Of a stretch of 64,000 nucleotides of DNA, positions 33,941-49,100 are shown piece by piece. Both the position numbers and the translations under genes were made by a program. Source of the stretch: Acridotheres tristis (taxonomy: Eukaryota; Chordata; Aves; Passeriformes; Sturnidae); assembly GCA_037013685.1 (NCBI GenBank), contig CM072919.1, positions 53,314,116 through 53,378,115 on the forward strand, given 5' to 3'. How positions within the stretch are numbered: position 1 is the first letter of the stretch; each line of letters opens with the position of its first letter. Below the pieces are notes generated by a model that made no database searches, was not told where the DNA came from, and saw only the letters and a program-made list of their open reading frames with translations.

Positions 33941-36526
33941 GAAAAGACGTGTTACAGACACACAGACACACACACACTCCTCAACTGCTGGACAAAGAAG
34001 ACTTTATCGCAATACACCCATCAGATAAATTGTAATAAACCCATGGCAACTTCTGTTAGAGAAGGTGAGTTACTACACTTAATTACACAATAACATACAT
34101 CTAAAAAGATTTTGTCTTAGCCACTGAGGTGTCATAGAACTGTTGGAATTGATCTTGATTCAGCCTATAAAGGACATGGAGATTGCAATTTTAAATCCTG
34201 TAGGCTATCATTGAGCTGAGTACCATAGAACAAGAGAAAAATAAATTATTTCATTACTGAAATACATAGTTATAAATGTCATTATTTTTTGCAGGTTGAA
34301 GCAAGCATTCAGCCTGGTTTACAGATTATATATTATGTTAATACAGGTTTTATCAATACAATTTATGCTTGTGTGGATTGCAGGCTCTAATTCAAAAGGA
34401 GACCTATGTAGGGCTGGCCTAATTTGCCATTAAGGGGAGACTAAAATTCACTGGCTGTTAATTAAGTGATACAAGTTTTATTATAAACGAAAATAAAGAC
34501 CCAGGTGATAACTGCTCCAACTTTTTGCAGGGCAAGCTGATCCATGCAACCTAGTCCCATTCACACAAGACTATATTAATATCAATTGTACAATGTGGTC
34601 TTGGTTGCCAAAATCTTCTATGAAGCCTATTAATGCCTACTCTGGTCAAAGGAAAAATAGCATAGGTCATTGAAGAAAATAAAGTACATAGAAATAGTGT
34701 GACTAACGTATAATAATTTTACTAGACATGGGAATAACATGATTAACAATACTCAATGCGTGCTCTAAGATTACCACAGGCGCTAAGGGTTTGACATAAG
34801 CTTGCCTATAAGGAGGGAAACTGAAATAACCATTCCAAACACAACCTAAACCATGAAAGTAGAGCTGGAGGTCCTGGCCAGAATACCTCTTAAGAATGAG
34901 GTACCCCAAATGAACAATGCAGCCATAAATAAGCTAACAACATTAGGAAGATTCAGGAAGAGTAGACAGGAAAATAAAATGTATAGTGATGACATTTTCA
35001 TGGTCTCACATTTTATGGACCTCCAACACTACTTCCTTGATTTACAAGTTGGGTTTTTTTAATACAAAAGTATGGGATCTGGTAGAAAAAATAAAGGTGG
35101 TATTAGAATGCAGCTCCTTCTGTGTTGCAGAGGAGGAAGTATTAATCAGAACTACACAATAATTGCAAACAGCTGAGAATACCCATAAATATGGTTGAGA
35201 CACAGAGCTTTCTGTGCAACCTCAGAGGCATATTGAAATGACAAAGTGGGGAAATAATTGCCAAACTGGTGATGACCATCACTGTTCATCATGCTTTGCA
35301 TAGCAATGAGTATGCTGAGTGCCCTTCCCTATGCCAGCTACGTGGGCAAGCTATTGAGATTTTGCTAACATTACACATAAATGAGCGTGAGATGGCAAAA
35401 ATATTTGGGGTAAGGGCTTCTTTCTCTTCCATCACTGTAAACAGTATCATTCACACTCACATTGACAGGCAAGGACTTAATTCATAAAGAACATTTTAGC
35501 AATTAACACCTTGGTGATTATTTACTTATTGCAGGAACCACATGTGGATGAAGCCACTTTGCCTAGGTGTTAATCAGAGGATTAAAGGATATGGTGAGTT
35601 GGAAGGGACCCACAATAGTGAAAGTGTTTTGAAAACTTCTACAAAGGATGTTTGTGTAGAGTGTCCCTGAGAGTCTATGCCATTTTAGGAGGGATGTGTC
35701 AGAGGGAATAAATAACCTTCAGCCCAAGATACAATTTCTTCTGAATTTGAAATAAAGGGCATGAAAGTTCCTATCATGAAAGGAACAAGAAAATTATATC
35801 TCTGGCCCTTTTTATTTTTTTTAATTACTGTCAAATTTACTTCAAAACCAATTTTAACACGGCTTGAATCAGACATTTTGAGATGCTGATACTGAATTTC
35901 TCTTCGCAGACAGACATCTGAAGTGACTTTTAATTTTGTTTTGGTTCTCCAGAGTACAGGTCACTTTCAAATGAAGAAGCTGAGAGCATTCTCTATTTTC
36001 CCATGGTTCATCTTGATAACTGTGGGCAGCTGCACTGTCCAAAGAGAGTTCCTGAAAGGACCATACTTCAGGGCTGTTAATTTGTTGGCATGGCTTCTTG
36101 GGTATAGAAGGTGTGTTTTAAGAGATTTGTTAGCAGTGACTGCACCAAGAGCTTGTGACAAGATAGAAAGTGACTCTGCAAAATATCCATAATGATTGAT
36201 TCCTACTCTCTTTTAAAATTAACTTGGATTTCTATATAAATAGATCAGAGTTCTGCTATTGATTTGCATTTAAATAATTTCCACTCAATATGTTTTTTAA
36301 CATAGTTTTGGCTTTGTGGGGCTCAGAATAACAGAACCTAAAAACCACATCTCTGTACACAAAATACGTTAATATACTCATTTTATCAACTTGTTTTTCG
36401 GAATATACTTACGCCATTCAAGTGATTTAGTTCAAAGCTAAGGTCTGGTCTGTCAAGGAACTTGCTAAAATGGCTAAGCATGACTCTACTCAGCTTAGAA
36501 TAGATCTTTGTGGTTTTCTTAACTTG
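33941..36526. other. Non-coding stretch with CA-rich microsatellite
   Basis: A short CACAGACACACACAC tract lies at about 33957-33977. No gene or transposable element is recognised. Confidence 0.5.
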
Positions 36527-36531
36527 ATGTA
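36527..36531. repeat. Target-site duplication ATGTA, left copy
   Basis: ATGTA directly precedes TGTCTTAG and recurs at 37144-37148 directly after GCAAGACA. Confidence 0.85.
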
Positions 36532-37143
36532 TGTCTTAGTTTGAAAGACAGGTGTCTGCTAAGAAAGGCAGGAGCCTCTCTTGAAATGGAAAATGTAAAC
36601 CCCCTCCCTCCAAATTATAATTTTGAAATCAAGGGGATCTCAGGCAAAGATATGAGAATAGGAATAACAGTTCTTCACTAGAAACATTAAAATAAAAGTA
36701 CAGTAATACAAAAGAAAAAAAAAAGACTCAAAACACTGACAGAGTCAGAATACAACTTTACACCCTGTTGGTCAGGGTGCTGGTAGCAGTCCCATTAAAT
36801 GGTGGCTGCAGTCCTCCTGGAGTGACAGATGTGGTTCAGTTGAAGCAGTGGTCCTGTAGAGGAGTGCAGTTTTCCTCCAAAGGTCCATGATGATGTAGAA
36901 GGGTCTGGTTTTCCTCTGGGAACCCAGTGGAAAAAGGAAATGCTTGGCTTCTCCCCCTGGCTGGAACATCTCCCAACGGGATGATGTAATTTTATCAGTC
37001 GTAAAGTAGGACTCAATAACCCATTAACCTCCCTGGAGGAAGGATGAGTTGTGGAAAACATTAAGGACACTGCCCCACCTGGTTTTAACAGATGGTGATA
37101 TAATACATACCTTTGGTTACATCCTGCTTTGCAAGGCAAGACA
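36532..37143 (-). mobile_element. Solo LTR with intact 5-bp target duplication
   Basis: This 612-base LTR has inverted ends TGTCTTAG / GCAAGACA and is flanked by ATGTA on both sides. It is the same family as the LTR inside the CR1 at 13823-14440, with shared tracts such as gatgatgtaattttatcag and gccccacctggttttaacag. No internal retroviral sequence remains. Minus orientation is by analogy with the nearby provirus and is uncertain. Weak TATA-like sequence (GATAAAATTAC on the minus strand near 36995) agrees with this. Confidence 0.85.
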
Positions 37144-37148
37144 ATGTA
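37144..37148. repeat. Target-site duplication ATGTA, right copy
   Basis: Exact match to 36527-36531. Confidence 0.85.
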
Positions 37149-40100
37149 AAACTTCGTGATTAAATTCTGCGTTAAACACAGGAACACTACATAGGGCAGC
37201 TGAAAACCGCACAAGCGCATTATTATGTGTAAGAACTCCTTCCATCACAAAATTATATGATACATGGTTCCACCAGAAAACATGGTAAATTAATCTAAGC
37301 TGGCATTCTGCTAAGAATTGGAAAATTAAGAAATTAACCTAAACCAAGCAGTCCAGTGCACATAGGGGTGTGTGCTCATATGCATATGGGAGCATATAAT
37401 GTGCGTTAGAATAGAAAGGACATACTGTATGATTCATCTTGCTGACAAGCAGAAAAATTATTTGATGTCTTAGATGGAGCCCTAATACTTCATAACTTTG
37501 TATAGGCTTTGGATGCAGTTTTGATAGACAGCAAAATATGTGTGTGATGAACCACCTGCCATCTTCTTCTCATTGAAAAGTTGTCTTGTTTATTAATTTA
37601 TTTCTGACAAAGATAAAACTTCAGATAAGAGTTTCCATTCTACTTTCAATGCAGTACTCTATTAATGAAAGAAACACAAAATTACTAGTCATTATTTTCT
37701 TTCTCTTAGTCTACCATTGCCTTCTACAACGTATAAAGTGTACATAAAAAAAAGATAGTTGTACTGCTGTTCTGCTGTGGCAAAGAGAAAAAATGGAGAG
37801 GAAGAGGTTTTTTATACAATTCCCATCATACCTCTAATAGTATGTCATAGTAATGGGGATATGTATGTTATTAGTGGATAATTAGACTAACTAGGATGAG
37901 ATTTTTGCCTGTCAGCTAGGCAGTGTACTGTGGGATTTTAATATTGAAGTTTTTAGAACTAAACTCTCCTAATAAACCAAATATGTAAGTTCTAGTGCTA
38001 CATAAATGAAGTTGATTTACGTGTGAATAGGCCAGCATACATACTTGAAATAGAGTGAGAAATCCAGGCTACTGCATGTAGGTAGAAGGGACACACATTG
38101 AGGCAGGATGAAAAAAACAGAACATTAACTTCCACAGTTTATTTCTCTTCTTCTCCCCACATTTACTCAAAACAAGCTGCAAATAAAATCTTTGGGAAAG
38201 AGCACAAATACAATTCTGAAAAGCAAAGAAAGAGCTTTAGAGATCATAGATGAAGTTGTCATTGAAAGCAAAGAAATAGGCAGCTGAGGACATTACCATA
38301 TTTATGTTGGCTGAACTGTAAACTCTTGAAAGTCTTTCCACGCCTTTAAAGAGATGCAGAAGTCAGTGTAACAGGAAATGGAGATAACATTTTTAAAACA
38401 ATAACTAGACTGAGGTCTGGATTCCCTTAGGGTTAGGCTGATGCCACTCCTCAGGACTGCCTGGTCCATGGCCACGTTTGTGCTTAGAGAGTTCTTCTAT
38501 TCACATGACTTTAGGCCACAAAAAGGCAGCACTTATACATAAAACTTTTTTGAGCTGCTTCAGCCCAATTAGCTATCAGGCTATATGCTATGGAAAAGAC
38601 ATTTAAATAGTATTTGTACTGTAGGAAAATAATACTCCTAACTGAAATAAGGAAGTGGAAAATCTCAATATGCGTAGGCTAAGGATGACTTCTGTCAATA
38701 GAATTAATTGATGGGAGGACTAATAAGATGATCTTCTGTAACTAACCATACCATTCTTTACCCATGGACAGTTCAGCTGTGTCGAAGACCACTGAGCTGT
38801 GTGTAAAACAGCTCCTGAATCACTAGCAGTTGCAGTTCAATTATTTTGAAGTAAAATTATAATCTTTCATTTCCAAGACAAATTGAACCGAACTATGGTG
38901 TTTCAGAAGCAACCTAAGCCTCTGTGTAGCAAAGGTCCAGTACACTCAATGCTTTCACTGAAATGCATTGAACAGCTCCTGGGTCACCCAGAAACAACCT
39001 CAGTTTTTCTCTGTGTTTCAGTTTCTCTGTGTTTCTACTGTCCAAGTAGAAACCCCAGTGCCAATAACCTGGAATAATCAATGTAGGTGACATTGCCAAT
39101 TTTTGCAAGGTTATACTGCAATCTCCAGGGAGGTTGATAAAGGGGACGATTCACATTCAAATAAACCCTTGGCTCTGACGGTCTGGACAGTGTTTTTCCA
39201 ACATTTCAGCTGGGCCACATGTCACACTTCATTAAATTTGCCTACTCTGTAGCTGCTAAAATCATACAAATACATCCATTTTGAAATGGGTTTTATCTCT
39301 TCTTTGCCACCACTCAAGATGTGACTGAGTGTGACAGAAAAGCTGGCAGCTGTAGAGAAGCTGGAGGTGAAACAAAGAGCCTTTTCACCAGGTAGGGCTG
39401 TCGTCATCTCTGATGGAAGTAGGTTTTGCTATGTGAGAGATTTGGCTGCATTTGGGATTGATTCAAGTTTTTTCAGTTTGCCCTTGCTTTCTTACGATAT
39501 TGCTATTTATTTCTAGGCATAGCTGTAAAAAAGGTCCTTCAACCTTTATTGTCATGATGTAAGTCTAAATGCTGGATGAACAAAGCTGTTGGGAAGGGAT
39601 CAATCTGCCAATAGCCAAAGGTCAATGCCTGGGTATAAACTGCAGAAATAAAATCAGTCCACCATAACCTCAATCCTTCAAAGATACAGGCAAAATGCCA
39701 GGATGGGTCACTCACAGTGCCAAAGCACAGGTTGCAGTGGCTGTCAGCCAAGCTAAACAGCACAATGAGGGGTTCCAGTCTTGCAGGCTAACAAGCCTAT
39801 AGCATGCAAGCACCACATATCTCCTACAAAGATGCTCAGGTAGTGTCACTAAATTCCCAAAAGATCATGAGTCATGTGAAATGGACAAGGTGGGAAGCAA
39901 ACCATAACTGTCCCCATGTTATCTAGATAATTCATACACAGATGCCCATCAGATCTATGGCAGTAGATCTAGCTGAGTGCACACTTCAGAGCTCAGCATC
40001 AATGCCAGCTTGATTGGAATTCTGAGAATGAACCTGTCATGAATCTTAGTGCATATGGCCTTGAAAGAGGACCTAACCAAGCTTATTTTCCCATGATAGC

Positions 40101-43100
40101 ACCCTGCGTGGCTTTGCTCTACCCTGTCCTTAAGTTTGCCCTCTGCTGTCAGGGGTTGATCTGCTCTGATCTTCGGCACATTTGGAGTATAGGAGAACTG
40201 TACTCCAGATGTCTCCTGCCTGCACTGTCAGTGACACAGTGACATTTTTGTTATGTATCTGGGCTAACTGGGCAAGCCAGAGCAAGCAAAGAGTGTGACA
40301 GAGGATGATGGGTGGCTCTGCACAGGAAAAGAGTGTCCTGGTCCCAGCCACAGCCTACACCAAGAGAGGACTGTTCCCGGACACAGCCAGTTCCCAGCCC
40401 TTACTGTGCTCTCCAGGCTCTGCTACAGCATCTCTGGGTTTAATTCCTCCCCGTTCTGATAAGGCAGAGGAAGGCCATTCATACACTGAGCATAGACCTG
40501 CACATCAAGACACCAAATTAAAAAGATGTTTTTAAAAGACAGACAAAGTGCTGAATGTTGTTGATAGACAAAGTTGAGCAGGATCTTTCAGGGTTTGGTG
40601 TGCAAGATTGGTGTCTAAGACACAGGTGTTGAACAGATGGCCTTCTCCTTTTTAGGTTTAGATGCACTGTGGTATTTTATAAACTTCATGAAAGGAAAGT
40701 CAGGGCAACACAAAGCTATTTTTTCCTACTCAGTAGCTGGAAGTAAGGTGAATTTATCAGCTTCAGTGGTGTCTCTTCTGAACAACAGCATCCCACAAAG
40801 CAAAAAGGCAAACAAGTAATGCAGCACAGCATGGCATGGTTGAAATGATCTGTCTTGTTTTGTGCACCCAAAAGTATAAGCGTTTTGGTACAAGGCAGGT
40901 GTAATTCAGTCTTTGTGCTAACTCGGGCTTGGCAATTAGCTGAGGAAAAGCTGCAAAACATGATGAATTGTTTGTTAATAATTGGGATTTTATGTCTCTT
41001 TGTGTCCGAGCGTGTGCATATGGACACCTGCAGCTCAGTGGGACTGAGAAACTAGGGTGGACTGCATTTAGTCCTCACTGCAAAAGTGAGGACTTCACTG
41101 GCTAAGCCACCAATGACTCTTCTTTCTCCCCCTTTCTACTCTTCCATATACTCATCATATAGCATCTTTATCCATATTCAAGTGCTCAGATATGATTTAA
41201 TCTATACAGTCCCTACCTGCCCATCTATAAAAGAATTTTTTCCATTGCAGTGGAAAGTTACAATGTTTATTACATCTCTATCTAAGATGAACCCCAAAGA
41301 AGGCATTTTATCTTCACTCATATAACCATCATAAGGTAGAAAATGAAATTTCAAAAAAAAAAAAAAAGCCTGTAGGAGAGCTTCAGGGAACCGCATGTCA
41401 GTTTTTACTTTGATGTATACTATGTTTAAAAAAAAATCTGGGAAGGAGAGGTGGTGAGGAGAGGAAAAAGATGCACTGAGTATCTTCCAGGAGGTTTCCT
41501 CTCTATTGCTTAATTATTTCGATTGTAGAAGGAAGAAAATAATCTCTCCTTGCTGCCTGGTGTGAGAGTGAAAGTATTCTGAAAAGACATTGTAAGAACT
41601 TCATTTAGTACCATGGATGGTTTCTCATTCCACTTGCATCTTAATAAAAGTAAATGTCACCTCAAGGTTTGCAGTGGGGGTATAAGGATTTTAAAAACTT
41701 TGGTGGGATTGGCAGATAAATCCTTTGTTTCCTAAAATGATTTAGAAAGGAGCTTTATCTCAGACTGGTGAACTTTGTCATCTGAAGTAAAGGAGAAGCT
41801 GGGGTTAATGGTGTGTGTTTATCCAGGTGATGAGTGCTAGTTTCCAAAATGTATACTGCTGTTTATTTCCTGGGAGAGCAGAGTTTTGGTCCTAATTGTC
41901 AAGGGCAGTTGAATATATTAATATCTTTCTCCCTCTCTGTCCCTCTCTTCTCTGTTCAGTAAGACATTTAAGCACATACTGTACTAGTTCAAGAAGAAGA
42001 GCCCTGTATTTCTCTCCTAAGGGCAATTGCATTCTCTCTACCTGCTTTCATTATTTGGTTGCGTTTTCAAAGTAATAGCTCTTTTTCTTTCATGGTTTTC
42101 CTAAACTAACTCTGTCTTTCCTCACTCCTCTCTGCCACCTCATATTTGCACTTACAACTACTGTCAGTGTCATCTGTGCCTGCCATCTGCTTCCGGAATA
42201 TTATGAAGCTGTAATCACAGGACATTTTGAAATTTATTCATACAAATCAAAGACATTCAGTTGCTGTCAGGGGTGGATTTAGAGCTAGGAAAGGCATAGG
42301 TCTCCTGGCAGAGACTTTCAGAAACAGCAGCTGGCAAAGGGAAGCTGTAGGAGGTTTCACTGCCCAGTTTTCCATCCCACCTGGCTCCTGACCTCCAGCA
42401 TTTTTGCGTTCTCAGGGCTGGCTTCAGCTGAGATCAGCTAACTCTGTCAGATCTGCAGTTTAGTGGTAAAGATGAATCTGGGTGAGAATGAGACCAAAGG
42501 AATTTTTCACTTGTGTCCCCATTTATGCCTAGCCTGTAAAATTGTATAACCACAGCAGTAACCTCTGTCTTGCTCCCTTTACAAAAAGGCTGTACCTCAG
42601 TATACATTTTTTCTTCATTATTTGAGGTAGGGGCTACTTTATTAAGTCCAAGCAGTACCAATAATAGTGGCCTAATCCCAATCAAGAGCCTCTAGATGCT
42701 ACTCTAGTAAGTGGTAGAACTAATATCAGATGGGTAGATATCTGTATCATCCCACATGGAAAGCAAATGCTAAGGGCTGATCCTGCACTGCTCAGTTTAT
42801 ACTCTCAAGTTCCAGAATAATGGAATAAGTTGAAATAAACTACGTTTGCATTGTGAGATGCTGTAGACTGCTTCTGTTGCTCCAAGAGAGGTTCTACAAA
42901 ATGAAACCGCGGGTGCCAAGGACCCACATACAAAGTATATACGTTTCAGGGTAGTGGAGTTTTTACTTTGTGTTTTCTCTGCTGTGATCTCTGGACTGAT
43001 TTGTAGCAGAAGAGCCTTAGTTGCAATGTTGGTGTGCAACTTCTAAGTTGGCTCCATAAGGAAAGATGGGTCCGTGCTCTGTGCAAGCCAGGGTAGAGGT

Positions 43101-46100
43101 GAAGGAGAACTGCACACTTCTTATAAAACTAGATGGCTGATTTTTGTAGTATACTCCACTGACTTTGAAACTATTTAAAATCCGTTTTAAAATGTTTACT
43201 CTTTCAGAGTTAATTTTCATACATTTGGCAGATTGGTATACTTTTCAAATGTCTCTTCTAGGTGTCCTGTTTTCCAGAAACACCTTCCGTATGTCTCTAA
43301 ATGGAAACATCATTATGTAGGAAAAGCAACAAAAATGAAAAAAGAACTGTTACATATTTCTGTAAAAACAAACCAGTCGCTCAGATTCCCTTTTCCCCCA
43401 AGACCTATAAAGGGGTGGAGGTCCAACATGAATTTAATGTACCTATGGCTCCAGTGAAATGGGTGCACAATGCCTGTGGTCCCCATGCTGGCTAAGCTCC
43501 TGCAGTCTCAGCTAGTAGCTGGGGGCAAGCCAGCTCAGGGTCCTGGAGGCTGTAGACACAAGCCAAAGATCTGTGGTCAAAACACTTGGCAGGTATTAGA
43601 CCACACGGAAATCAAACAAGTAGAACAGCTTCATTTGGCTCTGTTATTGCTGCTGAGTTGCTGTGTGGGAATAAAGAAGTGTGACCTACTGATTTGCAGT
43701 GGCAGTACAGCAGCTGAAGAATTGCAAAAGCAGGGTGATTTAATCCCAGAGGCTTTGGATGGTTGTTTGTTTTTTTTATTTAGGGAGGCATCTTCAAAAC
43801 ACACACAAAGGAGCTGAATGTGACACACAGTGAAAACAGGAGCACTGTTTTCAAGGGATCAGTATTAGGATGAATTTCTTCCCTATAATTGTCTACCTAC
43901 TTCCTGGTGCCACAGCAATTGGTAGCATTCCCTCACAGGTGGGAAAATTGGTGAAGCTATACTTAATTAGAATTTAAAATCCCTGACACAGATATCTTGA
44001 GAAGAAAGGTTAGTTGCCTGGTGCGCTGGCTTTACAAGGGATGTGGCTGGTACCATGTCGATGAAGGCTGGCAACAGTGCAGGTGAAAGGGCCATGGAAA
44101 GAATCAATGAAGACAATAGTAATGTCAGGGAAATACAAAAGACAGGGGAGAGGCCATAGTATATTACCATCCTCCATGAAATGCCTGAGCCACTTGTCCC
44201 GTGGTGGCAATTTGTCGTGTTTGCTGTCAGGTAATATGGATTGGCAGCAGAGATCTAGAAACAGAGGAGGAAATGGTGGTTGTGCACTAGCAGGTGGGAA
44301 GGCACTGAGTCCTTGAGTCATGCTGCTATGGGGATGCTGTTGTTGGCACACAATGGTGAAGCAGCCAGTGGTACCTTACCAAACCCCTATTTCAGTGCTA
44401 GTGGATGATTTCAGCTCCAGGCAAGCACATATTTCTTTGTAATAGTTCAACTAATCTCACAAAAGGACTGTATATTGAAGTGAAAAGCAGATTGCTTTAG
44501 GTACAGGTGCAAGAAGTACAAGTGTTTTTGCTACATCCAAAATGCACCAGAACAACTGAAACTTACTGGGCCAAGTTGAAGCAACCTTCATCTCCTTGCT
44601 CCTTCACACAGATCCTATATGAATATGCTGATGTGCATGTTTTGGGATGGGATGACAAGCCCATTTACCTATTAAGCTGTTTTCACCATGGGAAGCACAA
44701 AAATCTTAACAATTCTGACAAGGAGCCTTATCATGTTAATCATGGAGTTTTTAAGTCCTTGTTCTGGGCCACAACCAGCAGGTGTGACAACAGAGATTGG
44801 AGCTAAGGCCCTGCAGCTGCATCCCTGTGCCTCCACTGCCACTGCTTGGATGGGGATGGGGCACCCCTATCTGTTACTGCATTGTGGTGGTCAGCAAGGA
44901 TAGGGGACACAGACTAGGGATGGGAAAGAGTAGGTTTGATTATGGTACAGGACACTGGAAAGGACCTGGGATTCCTAGGAAGCAGAAATTCAAGGTGAGA
45001 CATAAAAACCCATTTTCTTCTTGCCTAAGTTAGCCATACATAGACTTGTCTAGATTTGAAATGGGTAGGGTGTTTTTAGAAAATATTTAGCAAGATAATT
45101 GTAAAAAAGCTTGGCTCTTGGCTAACTAGAGCTTCACAGCTTTACATTGGGTTTGTTTTATCTGCATAGCTACAAACTCTATTGGGTATAAACCAACCAT
45201 ATATTAGAATATTAGTGTATGTTAGACCACTATACTGTAAACTCTGAACCTCAGCCTTTTTCACACAGTTTTGTCCCTCACTAATCTTTTATCTGTCTTT
45301 GAAATTAAGAAGTTTGCTGAAGTAATTATTGATTTGTATCAAGGAAACCAAAGTATTTAGGAAATACTGTAGAATTCTTTTTTATGTGTGGCCTGCAGTG
45401 AAACAGGTACAAATCCATTGATCAAGCATGCTTTACAGAAAAAACTGGCTTTGGTAGTAAACTCTGCAGATTTCAAAAATGTTATTTCTTTAAATCCAGC
45501 CCAAGATTCCTAGTGGAATTGAAAACAGTATTGACTTTGGACTGTTCAGGTTCAGCGCTCCCAGGACTGTCCTTATGAGGCACATGTTTGTGGGATCCCA
45601 ACAGCTAGTTTTCTAAGTTCCTGGATCTGATCTTAAGTATGCATTAACAAAATTAAGATACCGGAATCTCATAAGCACTGGTATGAAAGCTGAGAATATG
45701 AAGTCATAAAATAGCAACTGATTAAATGAATTTGGAAGTAAATAAAGCAGATAAATTTTTGCTTTCATTTTCTTTGTTTTAAAGTCACAGAATGGCAAAT
45801 AACATGATTATACAAATAATGTGAGTTTTCAAGGTGCTTTTTACTAGGCATTCCAATCAAGGCTTACTGTTTGTTTTCAATATCCAAATGATAAATATTT
45901 TGTCTCTTACAAAATAATTATTTTATAACCCAAGAGCTGGTACCTGAAGAAAAACTTCAGCACATTCTTCTGACACGAAAAGCACTCATAAATCACAATC
46001 TAAACTGCAATTTCACATCCTCTCAGAAATCACTCTAACAGAGGCATGGCAAGTCGTTTAGGTAGTTGGCAGAGCAAAGCCTGTCAGAACACTTACATTG

Positions 46101-49100
46101 CAGACATGTAACCTGTTTTCCTCCATCTGCTGCATCAATTTGGGGTTGGGTAGGCATTATGCAAAACAATAGCTTCTACCATTTGTGAAATATGTAGAAT
46201 TCCCCTTTAATTTGCAGCCTTTTCTATCCCTTCTTATTGTATCAAGATTTTGATATCACACACGAGTGCTTTACTGAATCTGAGGGAAAAGGAGTTAAAA
46301 CGTAATGGTATTGCCAGGAACATGGTAGACCATGAGAAGACCGTAGGCAGATGGCCTGTTAAATGCTTGTCCTTTGCAAGGGTGGGGAATATCACTCACG
46401 GAGTAAAAACCGTGGCCTTGGGCCACCCCCACAGCTAGGAAATCTGCATAGGAGAAGAGTGCTGCACTTTCCAAGGTCAGACATGGACTGTTTTCCCGAC
46501 AGAGGCTGGGAACACCCATCCTGGAGGAGCCTGCAGAATTGAACTGACCTTCCCCTCTGTAGGTAGAGCCAAGAAGTGGAACAGGGTGTTGGCATCACCA
46601 GAGCCAGTCGTGGCTCAGTGGAGGCTGCAGGGAACAGTAGAGCTTCATGTTAGTAAAACATTTCTGAGGTTACCCAAGATTACTGCCCCCATGCACTGGG
46701 CGTAAGGCATAAGCAAAATGTTTCAGTACAAGACGTGCATGATGTCTATATGCCTTTATTATGGGAAATATTCTTCTGAGATCCCTGTGGATTTTGGGTG
46801 TCACCGCCACCCTTTTCTCTCCAGTGCCAAGCCCCAAATCATCCTGTATCCAGGTGATGCACTCAATGCAGCTGCTTGATGATAGAGAAAACATCAATAG
46901 TCAAAGTGAAAACACTCCAATAATGGGAATGTGAGATGAGAAAGTAAGTGATAACATCAAGAAATGTTTAAGGCTTTTTCTCAGCTAGAGAATTTCCCTT
47001 TTTAGAAGTAAAATCAGGACATATAACAAACAAGGGCAAATTAAAAGAGAAGTATTCCCATGTGTCTTGTTTTTGTTTTCTCTTAGGCTCAGATTTGAAC
47101 TGCTTTGTAGCCCGAACTCCTATTAAAGACATCTGGTTTAAGTCTGTAGGGTTATTTGTTTATGGGTTTGGCTTTTTTAATTCTAATTTGTCTCTCTTTT
47201 ATTTTTGATTATTTCTCCCCTCTAGCTTTACTCCAGTAATATTTTCTCAGCTTTTGTCTTTGTTTCTCTTTTATCTTCTCTTCCCCTGTCTCTCCAGTCG
47301 TCTTTAGCTGCACTTGTCTGTTCAATGCACTATCTTGCAGAGTTAGTAGATCCTTCAGATGACCAGTGCTCAAGCTTTAGAAAGACCTCTTCTTTCCTTT
47401 ATTCTTTCTTTTGTTTTTCTCCCACAACCTTTCACTGTCTGCAAAACCAACCGCAGAGGGACAGAGGCTCTCCTTCCTTCCAAGTACAGAATGCCACCTT
47501 TCTTGGAAGTGGTTTTCCCTGATTTCTGCAGCTAATGGAATAATTTCCCTTTCTAGTTACTTTGATGAGTCTCTTTCTGTCTCTCAGTAAGTGGGGCACC
47601 TGTGTAAGTGTTATTGGCATCCAGACACTTTATTATATCCTCTCTCAAGTAATAGGTTTGATTTTCATGTTCATTAGGGTTGCCCAACACATGGTGAAGT
47701 GCTGCTTTTAGGACTCTCTAGTCTCCCAGGTTGGTTTGAAAGGGTTTTGGCACAAGTAAGAATAAAGGCCGGTACTGTCATTACCTGCTGTTCAGAATGA
47801 CTCATTACTTGCTTTTCTTTGTGAAATTGATGCTATCAGTGATATGAGAGAAGAAGGATGTTCTTGCTACTAGAAAGACTGCACAGTGACTTGAAGAATT
47901 TTCAGATTTTCATTCACATTTTTATCCATTAGGTAGTGCATGATGCTCATTAGGTAATACAGCTGCAGGCCATTTTTGGTCTCCAAAGAATAGAAAAAAA
48001 ACTTTTCTTTTTTAAAGGTGCTTTAGGATTCATGCACTTTAGGATTGATTTTTATTTGTACAGCTCAGATGGCCCAACCACCCCTGTCTTCACATAGAAT
48101 AAACCCAAATGTCTCAACTGCAAGAATTACTTTTCTTCTCCTTGGATAAGTTCATTTGTAGGATGGTCATGAGAGGAACTTTTTCCTTGCCTGAGCTTTG
48201 TTTAGTTCAGATGTACGTAAAGTCCAGTTACCACTAAGCACTTCGGAGAATTTATGTTCCTTCCATAGTTCCTTCTTCAGTCAGAAGGTCCCCTTTGAAT
48301 AACTTGCACATAAGTCTTTTCCACAACATTGGCCCTTCTTCACCTCATACTTTCATAATAACCATTATAATTTGCTTCAATCATTTTCTTTGTCAGTGGG
48401 ATGACATATACTTCCATTAGATGACCTTTTAAATCCCTTTTTTTTGTGAATGAAACAAAACCAGATGTCACATCTGAGTAGGTTTTCTCTGTATTTTAAT
48501 GTCTCCCTGCAGAAGTATCTGATTCATCACCCTAAAGGACACGAGTGTGAGTTTGCAGAAATGTGTGTCCCTATCTTCTCAAGATCACAGTTTTCTGTGG
48601 GTATATCTACACTAAGGCACTACATTGCACAATGACAAAAATTACCAGCCTTTGTCTGGTAAGCAGCCAGGTATCAGACCCATTCCACTTGCAGCCTGTT
48701 CTGTCTTCACAGTCTTCTGGAGTTTGCAGAGCATTGTGGCAGGTAGAGAAATTCTTTTGTAGTTTAATTATGCATTCAGTAAATCTCATAATACTGGGGT
48801 ATCATATTTAATTTTACATTGTACTTATTTCTAATAAGATGCAGACTATTAACTTCAGATGTCAGAATTCAGCTAGTTTGTACCTTTCTAGTGTTTCTTC
48901 AGGCCGTCAGCAGACTTTGAAAGACATTATGATTCACATGCTGTTCACCTTTCCATTTTCACCTTAGAAACAGACCATTAGAGACACTTTTAGTAGGACA
49001 AGATAGACTGAAGTAATTCTGCAGAAGTGGGTAAATTTGACAGGAATTTCTGCAGTGGGAGTGAATTTCCATGTATTTGTTACATATGCACACGTTATAT

